37,583 bases of DNA, taken from assembly GCA_964640965.1 (NCBI GenBank), contig CAZXJB010000008.1, positions 1-37,583 on the forward strand. The letters are read 5' to 3'. Position numbers and translations under genes: made by a program. The notes beneath the pieces were generated by a model that made no database searches, was not told the DNA's origin, and saw only the letters and a list, made by a program, of their open reading frames with translations. Positions 6,571-15,217 of this stretch are shown piece by piece. Origin of the DNA: HRBIN12 sp964640965. Lineage in GTDB: Bacteria; Actinomycetota; UBA4738; HRBIN12. Numbering within the stretch: position 1 is the first letter of the stretch; each line of letters starts with the position of its first letter.

Positions 6571-8232
6571 TCAGGCGAGGTCGCCGGCGGCGAACACGCG
6601 CTGGCCCTCCACGAGCGTGAGCTCGACCCGGGCCTGCGAGAGCTCCTCCACGGGCTGCTCGAAGAGGTTCCGGTCCAAGACCACGAGGTCCGCGAGCTTG
6701 CCGGCCTCGATGGATCCGGTCTCGCGGTCCAGGTGGTTCACGTAGGCCGACCCCATCGTGAAGGCGGCGATGGCCGTCGGCAGGTCCAGGCGCTCCTCGG
6801 GCAGGAGCACCTCGCGGTTCTCGACGGTGTAGGGGTACTCGGGCGGCATCACCCGGCTCACCGCCACGTGGATCTCCTCCAGCGGGTTGGGGCTGGAGAC
6901 GCCCCAGTCGCTCCCCATCGCGAGGACCGCGCCGGCCCGCACGAGGCTCCCGAAGGGGTACTGCCAACGCCACCTCGGCTCGCCGAGGAAAGGGATCGTG
7001 AGGTCGTCCATCTGGGACTCGTGGGCGGCCCACAGCGGCTGGGCGTTCGCGACCGCGTTCAGGCGCCGGAACCGCGGGACGTCCTCGGGGTGCACGATCT
7101 GGATGTGCGCGAGGTGGTGGCGGTGGTCGCTCGGGCCGTTCGCGCGCAGCGCGGCCTCGATCGCGTCGAGCGCCACCCGGACCGCGCGGTCCGCGAGGGC
7201 GTGGAAGTGGACCTGGAACCCCTCGGCGTCCAGCCGCGTCACCGCCTCGTTCAGCAGCTCCGGCTCGACGAAGCAGATCCCGCGGTTGTCGGTCGGCCGC
7301 CCCAGGGCGTCGAGGTAGGGCTCGAGCACCGCGGCGGTGAAGTTCTCGCAGACGCCGTCGAGCATGATCTTCACGCTGGTCGCCGAGAAGCGCCCGACCG
7401 GCGCGCGGGCTCTCGCCTCGAGGAGCTCCGGGATCTGCTCGAGGCCCCGGTAGCGGTCCCACCAGAGGGCGCCGACGACCCGCGCCGTGAGCTCGCCGCG
7501 GCCGGCGACCGCGAGGTACGCCTCGAGCGTCGGGTACGAGCCGCCGACGATCGCGTCCTGCCAGGCGGTGATGCCGAGCGAGTGGAGGTACCGCTGGGCC
7601 TCCAGCAGCCCCCGCTCCCACTCCTCCTGGGTCGGCTCGGGCGCGAGATCACCGACCAGGCGCATCGCGCCCTCCTGGAGCGTCCCCACCGGCTCGCCGA
7701 GCTCGTCGCGCTCGATCCGCCCGTCCGGCGGGTCCGGCGTCTCGCGGGTGATGCCGGCCCGCTTCAGCGCCGCCGAGTTCACCCACGCGCTGTGGCCGTC
7801 CCGGCTCGGCAGGTACACCGGCCGGTCCGGCACGAGCTCGTCCAGGATGTCCTTGGTCGGCACGCCGCCGGGGAAGACGTCCATCGCCCACCCCCCGCCG
7901 AGGATCCACTCGACCTCGGGGTGGGACTCGGCGTAGGCGCGGATGGCCTCGCGGTAGGCCTCGAGGCCGTGGAGGTCGAGGAGCTCGCACTGGAGCATCT
8001 CCACGCCCGCCGCCGGCGGGTGGATGTGCGCGTCCTGGAAGCCGGGGAGCACCATGCGCCCCCGGAGGTCGATCACCTCGGTCCGCGGGCCGACGAGCTC
8101 GCGCACGTCCGCGTCGGTCCCGACGGCGACGATCCGTCCGTCCCGGACGGCCACCGCCTGCGCCCACCGCCTGGCCGCGTCCACCGCGTACACGGCGCCG
8201 TTCGAAAGCACCAGGTCCGCCTGCTCGCCCAT
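6571..8232 (-). CDS. Amidohydrolase, YtcJ-like (amidohydrolase family 3)
   Basis: A 553-residue metal-dependent hydrolase of the YtcJ / N-substituted formamide deformylase type. Visible metal-site motifs are GFQDAHIHP (His69, His71), a conserved Lys in VKIMLDG that is carbamylated in the family, HFHALADRAVR, HLAHIQIVHPED and GSDWGVSSPNP. An N-terminal beta-sandwich half (ADLVLSNGAVYAVD) and a C-terminal half (KLADLVVLDRNLF) complete the composite domain. The ATG at 8232 has GGAGG upstream; the reading frame continues upstream without a usable start signal. The gene is divergent from the secreted phosphatase-fold gene at 8306. It lies upstream of the Rieske gene on the same strand, but 137 bases with a separate promoter and operator intervene, so membership in the one-carbon module is unproven. 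The substrate is unknown. Confidence 0.88.
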   Translation of the reverse strand: MGEQADLVLSNGAVYAVDAARRWAQAVAVRDGRIVAVGTDADVRELVGPRTEVIDLRGRMVLPGFQDAHIHPPAAGVEMLQCELLDLHGLEAYREAIRAYAESHPEVEWILGGGWAMDVFPGGVPTKDILDELVPDRPVYLPSRDGHSAWVNSAALKRAGITRETPDPPDGRIERDELGEPVGTLQEGAMRLVGDLAPEPTQEEWERGLLEAQRYLHSLGITAWQDAIVGGSYPTLEAYLAVAGRGELTARVVGALWWDRYRGLEQIPELLEARARAPVGRFSATSVKIMLDGVCENFTAAVLEPYLDALGRPTDNRGICFVEPELLNEAVTRLDAEGFQVHFHALADRAVRVALDAIEAALRANGPSDHRHHLAHIQIVHPEDVPRFRRLNAVANAQPLWAAHESQMDDLTIPFLGEPRWRWQYPFGSLVRAGAVLAMGSDWGVSSPNPLEEIHVAVSRVMPPEYPYTVENREVLLPEERLDLPTAIAAFTMGSAYVNHLDRETGSIEAGKLADLVVLDRNLFEQPVEELSQARVELTLVEGQRVFAAGDLA

Positions 8233-8305
8233 GGGGTCTTCCTCCCGGTCGTGGTCCCCGGGTAGCGTATCCGGCGAGCGGTCCGTGCGGGAGGGGGTGG
8301 CCACG

Positions 8306-9808
8306 ATGGCCGGAGTGCAGCGGTCGGGACGGCGCGTCGTCGGTGCGGGGCTCGCAGCGATCGCGGTGCTCGTAGGCTCGCTCGGAGCCCCGGCGGTCGC
8401 CGTCGAGCCCGAGGCGGTGCGGCTGCGCGTGATGACCTTCAACATCTGGTACGGCGCGACCGCGACGGACCTCGGCAAGGTCATCGAGGCGATCGGCGCG
8501 GCTCGGGCCGACGTGGTCGGGATGCAGGAGCCCTACGCCAGGCTGCGGCGGATCGCGCGCGCGCTCGGGTTCCACGTGAGCCCCCGGATGCACGTGATCT
8601 CGCGTTTCCCGATCCTCGAGCCCGAGGGGAGCGACGGGCGCTGGGCCTACCTCGTCCTCGGGCCGGGCGAGATCGCAGCCATCGCCAACACCCACCTGCC
8701 CTGCTGCCCGTATACGCCCTACCGCGTCGTCAACCGCGGCATGGACCGCGAGCGGGCTCTCGAGCAGGAGTCGAACACGCGGCTGCGCGCGATCGCCAAG
8801 CACCTCGCCGCGCTGCGGCCGATCCTCGACGCCGGCGTGCCGACGTTCTTCACCGGCGACTTCAACGCGCCCTCGTGGCGCGACTGGACCCGCCCCGCCG
8901 TCGAGGCCCGGAGGCTGCCGTACCCGATCCGCTGGCCCGTCTCGCTCGCGATGGAGGAGGCGGGGTTCGTCGACTCCTACCGAGCGGTCCACCCGGATCC
9001 CGTGGCCGACCCCGGCTTCACGTGGACGCCGGGGTACCCGCCCCCCTTCGTGTACGACTGGGACGTCCACGACCGCATCGACTTCGTGTGGGCGGCGAAC
9101 GACGCGTCGCCGCTCGCCAGCTGGGTCGTCGGCGAGTCCCGCGGGAACGCCGACATCGTCGTCCGGCCCTGGCCGAGCGACCACCGCGCGGTCGTCGCGA
9201 CGTTCTCCGTGATGCCGGCCGCGCCGCCGGTCTTCGTCGCTTCGGACCGCCAGCGCTCCCGCGTCGGGGGCCTGCTCCCGGTCTGGTTCCACGCCCCTGG
9301 CGACCCGGGCGAGCGGGTCGCGCTCGCGCCGGCGGGGTCTTCGGGTCCGGTCCGCGAGATGATCCCGACCGGCGGCACCACCGACGGCCGCGTGCGGTTC
9401 GACACCGCCGGGCTCTCGCAGGGTGCCTACGACGTCCTCCTGCTCGATACGAGCGGTGCAGAGCTCGCCCGCGACCGGGTCGTCCTCGTCGAGACCGATC
9501 AGCCGCCCGTCCTCACGCTCGCCGACCGCACGCTCGAAGGAGACCAGCGCCTCGAGGTCTCCTGGGCCTTCGCGCCTGGGAACCGGTTCGACTGGCTCGG
9601 CGTCTACCGGACGGGCGCGGACCCGAAGCGAGCCCGGTTCCTCGCCTGGCGGTACACGCGCGGCACGATCGAGGGCAGCACCACCATCGGCCCAGGGGCT
9701 CGCGGCCCTGCCGGCTGGCCGCTCCCGGCCGGGCGCTACGAGCTGCACCTGTGCCTGGACGACAGCTACCGATGCCGGACGAGCGTGCCGTTCCGCGTGG
9801 CGGGCTGA
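8306..9808 (+). CDS. Secreted endonuclease/exonuclease/phosphatase-fold protein with duplicated C-terminal beta domains
   Basis: A 500-residue exported protein. A signal peptide (about 1-32, ending in GAPAVA) precedes an EEP domain (about 40-310). Motifs in order are VMTFNIWYG, GMQEP (metal Glu), NTHLPC, FTGDFNAP, DRIDFVW and PSDHRAVVA (catalytic Asp-His). The fold covers exonuclease III-like nucleases, sphingomyelinases and inositol phosphatases; the outside location fits a phosphodiesterase or nuclease used for scavenging. About 190 residues after it appear to hold two similar beta-sandwich units, the second ending WPLPAGRYELHLCLDD, perhaps for binding or presentation. The start is the ATG behind GGGAGGGGG. 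It converges on the pilin gene with only 22 bases between stops. Confidence 0.85.
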   Translation: MAGVQRSGRRVVGAGLAAIAVLVGSLGAPAVAVEPEAVRLRVMTFNIWYGATATDLGKVIEAIGAARADVVGMQEPYARLRRIARALGFHVSPRMHVISRFPILEPEGSDGRWAYLVLGPGEIAAIANTHLPCCPYTPYRVVNRGMDRERALEQESNTRLRAIAKHLAALRPILDAGVPTFFTGDFNAPSWRDWTRPAVEARRLPYPIRWPVSLAMEEAGFVDSYRAVHPDPVADPGFTWTPGYPPPFVYDWDVHDRIDFVWAANDASPLASWVVGESRGNADIVVRPWPSDHRAVVATFSVMPAAPPVFVASDRQRSRVGGLLPVWFHAPGDPGERVALAPAGSSGPVREMIPTGGTTDGRVRFDTAGLSQGAYDVLLLDTSGAELARDRVVLVETDQPPVLTLADRTLEGDQRLEVSWAFAPGNRFDWLGVYRTGADPKRARFLAWRYTRGTIEGSTTIGPGARGPAGWPLPAGRYELHLCLDDSYRCRTSVPFRVAG

Positions 9809-9830
9809 GCCGTCGAGCGCGCCCCGGGCC

Positions 9831-10037
9831 TCAGGGGAACGCGTCGACGCCGGCCTGGAACAGCCGCAGGAGCGCGAGCCCGAAGGCCGTGACCGCGACG
9901 ATGATCGCGAGCGCGACGAGCGCGAGCAGGAGCCCGTACTCGGTGGCGACCGCTCCGCGATCCTCCCCGAGACGACCACCCCGCAGGCGGCCCAGCCGGC
10001 GCGCGAGCCGGTCGATGCCGTGAGCGCGACGAACCAT
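9831..10037 (-). CDS. Flp-type (type IVb) pilin
   Basis: A 68-residue pilin precursor. A basic leader of about 28 residues rich in Arg and Gly precedes DRGAVATEYGLLLALVALAI, the hallmark of Flp pilins: a glycine cleavage site, a Glu-Tyr pair after processing, and a hydrophobic helix that drives both export and filament packing. GGAG lies just upstream of the ATG, behind a TAGCGT -10-like box. No prepilin peptidase, ATPase or Tad assembly gene is present within the window, so the gene is an orphan here and would depend on a machinery encoded elsewhere. Confidence 0.82.
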   Translation of the reverse strand: MVRRAHGIDRLARRLGRLRGGRLGEDRGAVATEYGLLLALVALAIIVAVTAFGLALLRLFQAGVDAFP

Positions 10038-10226
10038 GGTGCTCCAACGCTAGCCCGGGCACGGCCGCTCCGGTATCGCCCGTCCGACGGAGACTCCCGA
10101 GGGAGGACCTTCGACCCCCCTGCGGGTGCGATGGCCTCCCCCGCCGTCGCGCTGGTGACCCGATCCGCCGACCTCGAGGCGCCTCCTGGTACAGGGAGCC
10201 GCGGCGCGGGACGATAGGCAGGAGAG

Positions 10227-10937
10227 ATGGCTCGAGGAAGGCCCTCGCGTGGTCGCCCGCCACCCCGCCGCCGACCCGGCGGCCGGGGTGGGGCGCCCGA
10301 TGCCGGCCGGGCCGTGCGGGCCTGGGCGATGCTCGGCGGCGGCGCGCTCGCGTTCCTGCTCCTGCTGTGGCTCGGCTCGCGGCTGCTCCACGGCGGGGAC
10401 GGCGGCGGCGGGGCCCTCCTCACGGGGCCCACCGGTCCGACCGGCGGCTCCGGCGCGCCCTACGCCTCCCCTCCCCCACCCGGCGCCGTCTCGGCCACGT
10501 TCCCCGAGCCCGCGGCCGGCACCAGGCTCGAGGTCAAGGTGGACGCGCTCGGCGACCGCCCCAGCGCCTGCACCGCCGAGGGCCTGCTCATCGGCGGTGA
10601 CCTGCGGACCGTCTACCACCACCGCTGCGGCGGCGAGGACCTCGACCGCTACTACTTCCTCGTCGAGGTCACGAACATCTCGACCGGCCGGGTCCCCGTC
10701 TCGGTCGAGGGTTTCTCGGTCGTGGACGTCGGGGGCGAGCTCCACGAGGCCCTGCCGAACCCCCCGCCCGGCGCCCCGGCCACCCGCTTCTTCCCGCAGG
10801 CCCTCACGCTGGGACCGGGCGCGACCCTCAAGCGGTGGGTCACGATCGACGGCTCGGACGGGGACCGCCCCGACCGGCTCGTCTACGCCGACGGCCCCGA
10901 GCGCTTCACGATCCGCTTCCGCGGCACCTGGGCCTGA
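10227..10937 (+). CDS. Membrane-anchored DUF4352-like protein, function unknown
   Basis: A 236-residue protein with one transmembrane helix. The first 30 residues are an Arg/Pro/Gly-rich cytoplasmic tail, followed by a helix (about 34-53, MLGGGALAFLLLLWLGSRLL), a Gly-rich and GPTGPTGG linker, and an external domain (about 85-236). Its pattern FLVEVTNISTGRVPVSVEGFSVVD resembles the immunoglobulin-like DUF4352/telokin-like domains of Gram-positive cell-surface proteins. Two Cys (in SACTAEG and HHRCGG) could form a disulfide. GGAG precedes the ATG. It is transcribed away from the pilin gene across 189 bases that hold no other gene. The linker repeat is shared with three lipoproteins in this window. 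No specific function can be assigned. Confidence 0.72.
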   Translation: MARGRPSRGRPPPRRRPGGRGGAPDAGRAVRAWAMLGGGALAFLLLLWLGSRLLHGGDGGGGALLTGPTGPTGGSGAPYASPPPPGAVSATFPEPAAGTRLEVKVDALGDRPSACTAEGLLIGGDLRTVYHHRCGGEDLDRYYFLVEVTNISTGRVPVSVEGFSVVDVGGELHEALPNPPPGAPATRFFPQALTLGPGATLKRWVTIDGSDGDRPDRLVYADGPERFTIRFRGTWA

Positions 10938-10952
10938 CGCCGGCGCCGCGCT

Positions 10953-10976
10953 CGTCACACGCGCCGTCACACGCGC
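10953..10976 (+). repeat. 12-bp tandem direct repeat
   Basis: CGTCACACGCGC occurs twice head-to-tail between the convergent DUF4352-like and vapC genes. It is a short tandem duplication with no obvious role. Confidence 0.6.
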
Positions 10977-11083
10977 CGCATCCACCCTTGTCTCGTCGCC
11001 GACCGACGGAGGTGGGGAGCACGACGCCGAGGGTGTCCCGTGGAGCTCTGGTGCAGCGGCCGGGCGTCGGCGGGGACAGAGCC

Positions 11084-11515
11084 TCACCGCCCGAGGAGGG
11101 ACCAGAGCTCCGGGGACCCGGGGTCGATGTGCACGAGCCCTGGCACCGACCCGAAAGCCCCATCCGCGGACACGAGCGCCTCGGCCTCCGCCGCCACCGC
11201 GGCCGCCGCGAGCACGGCGTCGAAGCAGCCGAGGCGGGGATGGAGCTCGAACAGCCGGAGCCCCTCGCGCACCTGCTCCTCCCCGACCGGGAGGAGCGGC
11301 GAGAGCAGGTCGAGGTAGGCCGAGGCGAGCTCCGCCGCGTCGGATCGGTGGCGCCGCCGCGCGCGCACGTGGGCGAACTCCTGGATGACCTCGGCGGTGG
11401 TGGTCCCCGTGATCACGCCCCGAGCCACGGCCTCCAGCAACGCGCGACACGGCTCGCGGAGGGGGTGGTCGGCGCCCTTGGCGTAGACGAGGACCGTGGT
11501 GTCGACGACGATCAC
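11084..11515 (-). CDS. vapC: VapC-type PIN-domain toxin ribonuclease
   Basis: A 143-residue PIN-domain protein. The acidic metal-binding set is complete: Asp5 in VVDTTVLVYA, Glu46 in VIQEFAHV, Asp99 in CFDAVLAAAA and Asp118 in SADGAF. VapC toxins are magnesium-dependent RNases that cleave tRNA or rRNA and are neutralised by the paired antitoxin. The ATG overlaps the antitoxin stop by four bases, the usual coupling in vapBC operons. Length is typical and no catalytic residue is missing, so the toxin is probably active. The RNA target cannot be read from sequence. Confidence 0.9.
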   Translation of the reverse strand: MIVVDTTVLVYAKGADHPLREPCRALLEAVARGVITGTTTAEVIQEFAHVRARRRHRSDAAELASAYLDLLSPLLPVGEEQVREGLRLFELHPRLGCFDAVLAAAAVAAEAEALVSADGAFGSVPGLVHIDPGSPELWSLLGR

Positions 11516-11760
11516 CGGCGTCGAGCCCGGAGGGCGTCGAGCTCCTCCCGGAGCTCGGCGGGCTCCCCGGGCACCGTCATGTCCGGGGCCGCGAGGATCC
11601 GCTCGAGCGCCGCCTGACGCGCCGCGCCGGGCGGCGACAGGCCTCGATCGATGGCCTCCCGGATGACCGAGGCGACCGAGACGCCCCGACGCCGTGCCTC
11701 AGCTGCCACCCGCTGGTACCGCGCCTCGTCGAGGAGAAGATGCAACCGTCGCTCGTACAT
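11512..11760 (-). CDS. vapB: VapB-type antitoxin with ribbon-helix-helix N-terminus
   Basis: An 82-residue protein. The N-terminus (MYERRLHLLLDEARYQRVAAEARRRG...) has the strand-helix-helix pattern of ribbon-helix-helix DNA-binding antitoxins, with SVASVIREAIDRGL forming the second helix. The C-terminal half (ILAAPDMTVPGEPAELREELDAL) is the probable toxin-binding tail. No Shine-Dalgarno sequence precedes the ATG; instead TAATGT lies six bases upstream, so the mRNA is probably leaderless. A GTG two codons upstream is a less likely start. It should autoregulate through the inverted repeat at 11766-11779. Confidence 0.83.
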   Translation of the reverse strand: MYERRLHLLLDEARYQRVAAEARRRGVSVASVIREAIDRGLSPPGAARQAALERILAAPDMTVPGEPAELREELDALRARRR

Positions 11761-11765
11761 GCACA

Positions 11766-11779
11766 CACATTAACATGTG
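11766..11779 (-). promoter_or_regulatory. vapBC promoter -10 and inverted-repeat operator
   Basis: CACAT and ATGTG arms surround a four-base centre immediately upstream of vapB. The -10-like TAATGT (11767-11772 on the minus strand) lies inside the repeat, six bases ahead of the vapB ATG. A VapB dimer bound here would cover the promoter, as expected for autoregulation. Confidence 0.5.
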
Positions 11780-11830
11780 CCGCGACGGCCCCGACCACGC
11801 AGCGAGCGCTCGGCCGTCGTCCGAGCGAGC

Positions 11831-12148
11831 TCAGGACCGCTGGACGAGGCCGATCAGCTCGAGCAGGACGTTCGGCTCGTCCCCCTCGACCCACGCGTCG
11901 TGTCCGGGCGGCATGACCGCCACGTCCCCCGGCTCGAGCACGAGGTCGGTGCCGTCCTCCATGACCACCCGTTGCCGCCCCGAGAGGATGTACTTCACGT
12001 GGTACTTCTGGCAGCTCTCGGTGCCGACGGTCGGCTTGACGTGCTCCGACCACCGCCATCCGGGCTCGAGCGTCTCCCGAGCGAAGACGAGGTCGCCGAA
12101 GGTGACGACCTCGTCCTGCCCTTGTCGAAGGGGCTGCGCGCGTCTCAT
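11831..12148 (-). CDS. Cupin-domain protein, N-terminus apparently lost to a frameshift
   Basis: The intact frame encodes 105 residues with a small beta-barrel cupin: EPGWRWSEHVKPTVGTESCQ, YILSGRQRVVMEDG, LEPGDVAVMPPGHDAW and GDEPNVLLEL. It belongs to single-domain cupins of unknown function found in many actinobacteria. The in-frame ATG at 12148 has no ribosome site. A strong one (several GGAGGA repeats) precedes an ATG at 12197 in another frame, whose product MTGSITRLEKKRFDAPDETR looks like the family's normal N-terminus. One surplus base in the GCGCGC run near 12136-12141 would restore a single 121-122 residue protein. Either the gene is decayed or the assembly has an error there. Confidence 0.75.
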   Translation of the reverse strand: MRRAQPLRQGQDEVVTFGDLVFARETLEPGWRWSEHVKPTVGTESCQKYHVKYILSGRQRVVMEDGTDLVLEPGDVAVMPPGHDAWVEGDEPNVLLELIGLVQRS

Positions 12149-12197
12149 CGGGCGCGTCGAAGCGCTTCTTCTCCAGCCGAGTGATGCTACCTGTCAT
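12132..12197 (-). other. Out-of-frame N-terminal segment of the cupin gene
   Basis: ATG at 12197 behind an excellent ribosome site reads MTGSITRLEKKRFDAPDETR and then runs out of frame with the cupin body. DAPDETR is the conserved entry to this cupin type. The shift point is within about ten bases of 12138. Confidence 0.6.
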
Positions 12198-12255
12198 GGT
12201 CCCCTCCTCCTCCTCCTCCTTGCTCCCGGTCGCCACGCAGCTGGTGGCACCTCGA

Positions 12256-12420
12256 TCACAGCACCGTCGCGTCCGGATCGCGCGCCCGGTCGTGCTCCGG
12301 CAGCACGTCCTTGGCCCAGTCCGACCGCTTCCACGAGGGAACCGGCGTCTCGCACCCGTCGCGGGGAACGAACCCCGACGCCTCGATCTTGCGGTACCGG
12401 TGGATGTACCGCGGGACCAT
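12256..12420 (-). CDS. Small hypothetical protein (54 residues), doubtful
   Basis: The ATG at 12420 is preceded directly by AGGAGGGAG, a good ribosome site, and the ORF reads MVPRYIHRYRKIEASGFVPR and onward to DPDATVL. It is rich in charged residues and has one Cys, no transmembrane segment and no motif I recognise. The frame opens further upstream to 12462 without a ribosome site. It precedes the cupin gene on the same strand. Support is the ribosome site and protein-like composition only. Confidence 0.35.
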   Translation of the reverse strand: MVPRYIHRYRKIEASGFVPRDGCETPVPSWKRSDWAKDVLPEHDRARDPDATVL

Positions 12421-12660
12421 CTCCCTCCTCGCTTCGGACTGCGCGGAGTTCAGGGATAACATCGGCTTCGAGCATCTCCTCCGGCTAACGGCCGAAAACG
12501 AAGGGTCCAGCCCTCTGTGGGTGAGGAGATTCCCCAGACGCTCCTATCCGGGCGCCGGTTCGCGATCCGCTTGCGGTTTGAGCGCTAGCGCCGGCTGCGG
12601 CCTGGTCTCACGATCCGGAAGTCCAGCCTGCTGTTCCTGGGCGTGACCCTGACATGGGGG

Positions 12661-12700
12661 CTTCCGTCTCGAGGTCCGATCATCGGCCTCGAGAGGGAAG
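12661..12700 (-). terminator. Long near-perfect hairpin behind tRNA-Leu
   Basis: Nested arms CTTCC/GGAAG, TCTCGAGG/CCTCGAGA and CCGAT/ATCGG pair over 18 base pairs with one G-G mismatch and one bulge, closing on a single-base centre. It starts 18 bases past the 3' end of tRNA-Leu. It may terminate or process the tRNA transcript; there is no T-tract. An inverted-repeat mobile or protein-binding element is the alternative. Confidence 0.5.
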
Positions 12701-12718
12701 GCTGCCGGTAGAACCCTG

Positions 12719-12804
12719 TGTCGGAGGGGGGATTTGAACCCCCACGGGTTATGCACCCACTAGGCCCTCAACCTAGCGCGTCTACCAAGTTCCGCCACTC
12801 CGAC
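12719..12804 (-). tRNA. tRNA-Leu (anticodon GAG)
   Basis: An 86-base class II tRNA. The acceptor stem GTCGGAG pairs with CTCCGAC and is followed by discriminator A. The anticodon arm CTAGG-TTGAGGG-CCTAG gives GAG, which reads CTC/CTT leucine codons. A long variable arm (TGGGTGCATAACCCG) and the T arm GGGGG-TTCAAAT-CCCCC are complete. The CCA end is not encoded (the next bases are CAG), so it must be added by nucleotidyltransferase. It lies 39 bases behind secG on the same strand and may be co-transcribed. Confidence 0.96.
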
Positions 12805-12843
12805 GAGCGCTTCCGATACTACCAACGCCGGCGGGGGGCCCGT

Positions 12844-13068
12844 CTACTTCCACTGCCAGGACAGCCACATCACCGAGAGACCGAAGATGATGGCCGTGGC
12901 CACGGTGATCTTGTCCAGGCGCCGCTCGAGCGCGGTCCCGCCGGCGAGCGTGGTGGACCCGCCGAACATGTCCGACAGCCCGCTCCCCCGACCCGAGTGC
13001 AGCAGGATGAACACGATCAGGAACAGCGAGCTCAGCACGGCGAGCACGATCGCGATGACGTTCAGCAT
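12844..13068 (-). CDS. secG: Preprotein translocase subunit SecG
   Basis: A 74-residue protein with two transmembrane helices (about 1-22, MLNVIAIVLAVLSSLFLIVF, and 54-72) joined by the hallmark cytoplasmic loop HSGRGSGLSDMFGG. SecG assists SecYE in protein export. No Shine-Dalgarno sequence is visible; TAGACT, which contains the oppF stop codon, lies eight bases ahead of the ATG and could be a -10 box for a leaderless or nearly leaderless message. In many bacteria secG directly follows tpiA; here about 11 kb of transporter genes and apgM come between. Confidence 0.92.
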   Translation of the reverse strand: MLNVIAIVLAVLSSLFLIVFILLHSGRGSGLSDMFGGSTTLAGGTALERRLDKITVATAIIFGLSVMWLSWQWK

Positions 13069-13079
13069 CGGTGCCCAGT

Positions 13080-14173
<1,094 letters not shown>

Positions 14174-14177
<4 letters not shown>

Positions 14178-15187
14178 GAGCGAGCCGCCACCTCCTCGGC
14201 GAAGATGCGCCGCTTGTCCTCCAGCGGCAGATGGCACGCGGCCGCGTGGTGGCCGTCGATGGGGAGGAGCTCGGGGACCTCGACCCGGCACCGATCGAAG
14301 GCGTACGGACACCGCGGGTGGAAGGCGCACCCGGGCGGCACGAAGATCAGCGAGGGGGGCAGACCCCGGATCGGGCGGAGCCGGCCCTTGCTCTCCTCGT
14401 CCAGGCGCGTGATCGAGCCGAGCAGGCCCCACGTGTACGGGTGGTGCGGGCCGTAGTAGATGTCCTCGGCGGTCCCGTACTCCACGATCTTGCCCGCGTA
14501 CATCACCTGGATGTGGTCGCAGTGCTCGGCGACGACGCCCAGGTCGTGCGTGATGATGACGACGGCGGCGTTGAACTCCTCGCGCAGCCGGTCGATGAGG
14601 TCGAGGATCTGCGCCTGCACGGTCACGTCGAGGGCGGTCGTCGGCTCGTCGGCGATCAGCAGGTCGGGGTTCAGCGCGAGCGCCATCGCGATCATCGCGC
14701 GCTGGCGCATCCCGCCGGAGAACTCGTGGGGGTACTGGCGCGCCCGCTCCTCGGGCCGCGGGATCCCCACCCGCCGCAGCATGTCCACCGCCTGCTCGAA
14801 CGCCTCCTTCTTCGAGATCCTCTGGTGCGCCCGGATCGCCTCGGCGATCTGGTCCCCCACCTTGTAGAAGGGGTGGAGCGAGGTCATCGGGTCCTGGAAG
14901 ATCATCGAGATCCTCTCGCCGCGGATGTGGCGCATCTCCTCGGCGGGCAGCTGCAGCAGGTCCTGGCCCTGGAAGATGACCTCGCCCTCGATGACGGCCT
15001 CGCGGCGCGTGATGAGCCCCATCACCGTGAGGAACGAGACCGACTTGCCCGAGCCGGACTCCCCCACCACGCCGAGGGTCTCCCCCGGCATGATCTGGAA
15101 GCTGATCCCGTCGACGGCCTTCACGAGCCCGTCGTCGGTCGGGAAGTGGACCCTCAGGTTCCTGACCTCGAGCAGCGGTTCAGCCAC
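14174..15187 (-). CDS. oppD: Oligopeptide/dipeptide ABC transporter ATPase (OppD/DppD type)
   Basis: A 337-residue ABC ATPase. Walker A is GESGSGKS, the Q-loop is MIFQDPMTSLHP, the signature is FSGGMRQRAMIAMAL and Walker B is LLIADEPTTALD. The C-terminal extension GCAFHPRCPYAFDRC with a further Cys in AAACHL matches the iron-sulfur-bearing tail of Opp/Dpp ATPases. The start is GTG behind AGGAGG. It follows the B permease by 30 bases and overlaps oppF by four. It is the only D-type ATPase in a cluster with two permease pairs, so it probably serves both. Confidence 0.93.
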
Positions 15188-15217
15188 CGGCGATCCTCCT
15201 CACCCCGACCCGCCCAC

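Larger units (their letters stand above)
12198..12718. other. Gene-poor stretch between cupin gene and tRNA-Leu
   Basis: Apart from one doubtful 54-codon ORF (12256-12420) and a 40-base hairpin (12661-12700) I see no convincing gene. Base composition looks less GC-rich than the surroundings around 12430-12520. GCGCTAGCGC at 12582-12591 is a 10-bp palindrome without clear context. Confidence 0.5.

Noticed and set aside
10953..10976. Start of a CRISPR array or longer satellite
   Set aside because: Only two adjacent 12-base copies exist, with no spacers and no further repeats.
11577..12236. 219-codon open frame spanning vapB and the cupin gene
   Set aside because: Only its first 20 or so codons look genuine (the displaced cupin N-terminus); the rest is a shadow of the cupin and vapB genes.
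12582..12591. GCGCTAGCGC palindrome as an operator or attachment core
   Set aside because: It is isolated and short, and ten-base GC palindromes are frequent in DNA of this composition.
12719..12804. tRNA-Leu as integration site of a mobile element ending near 12200
   Set aside because: I found no second copy of the tRNA 3' end, no integrase and no transposase in the window.
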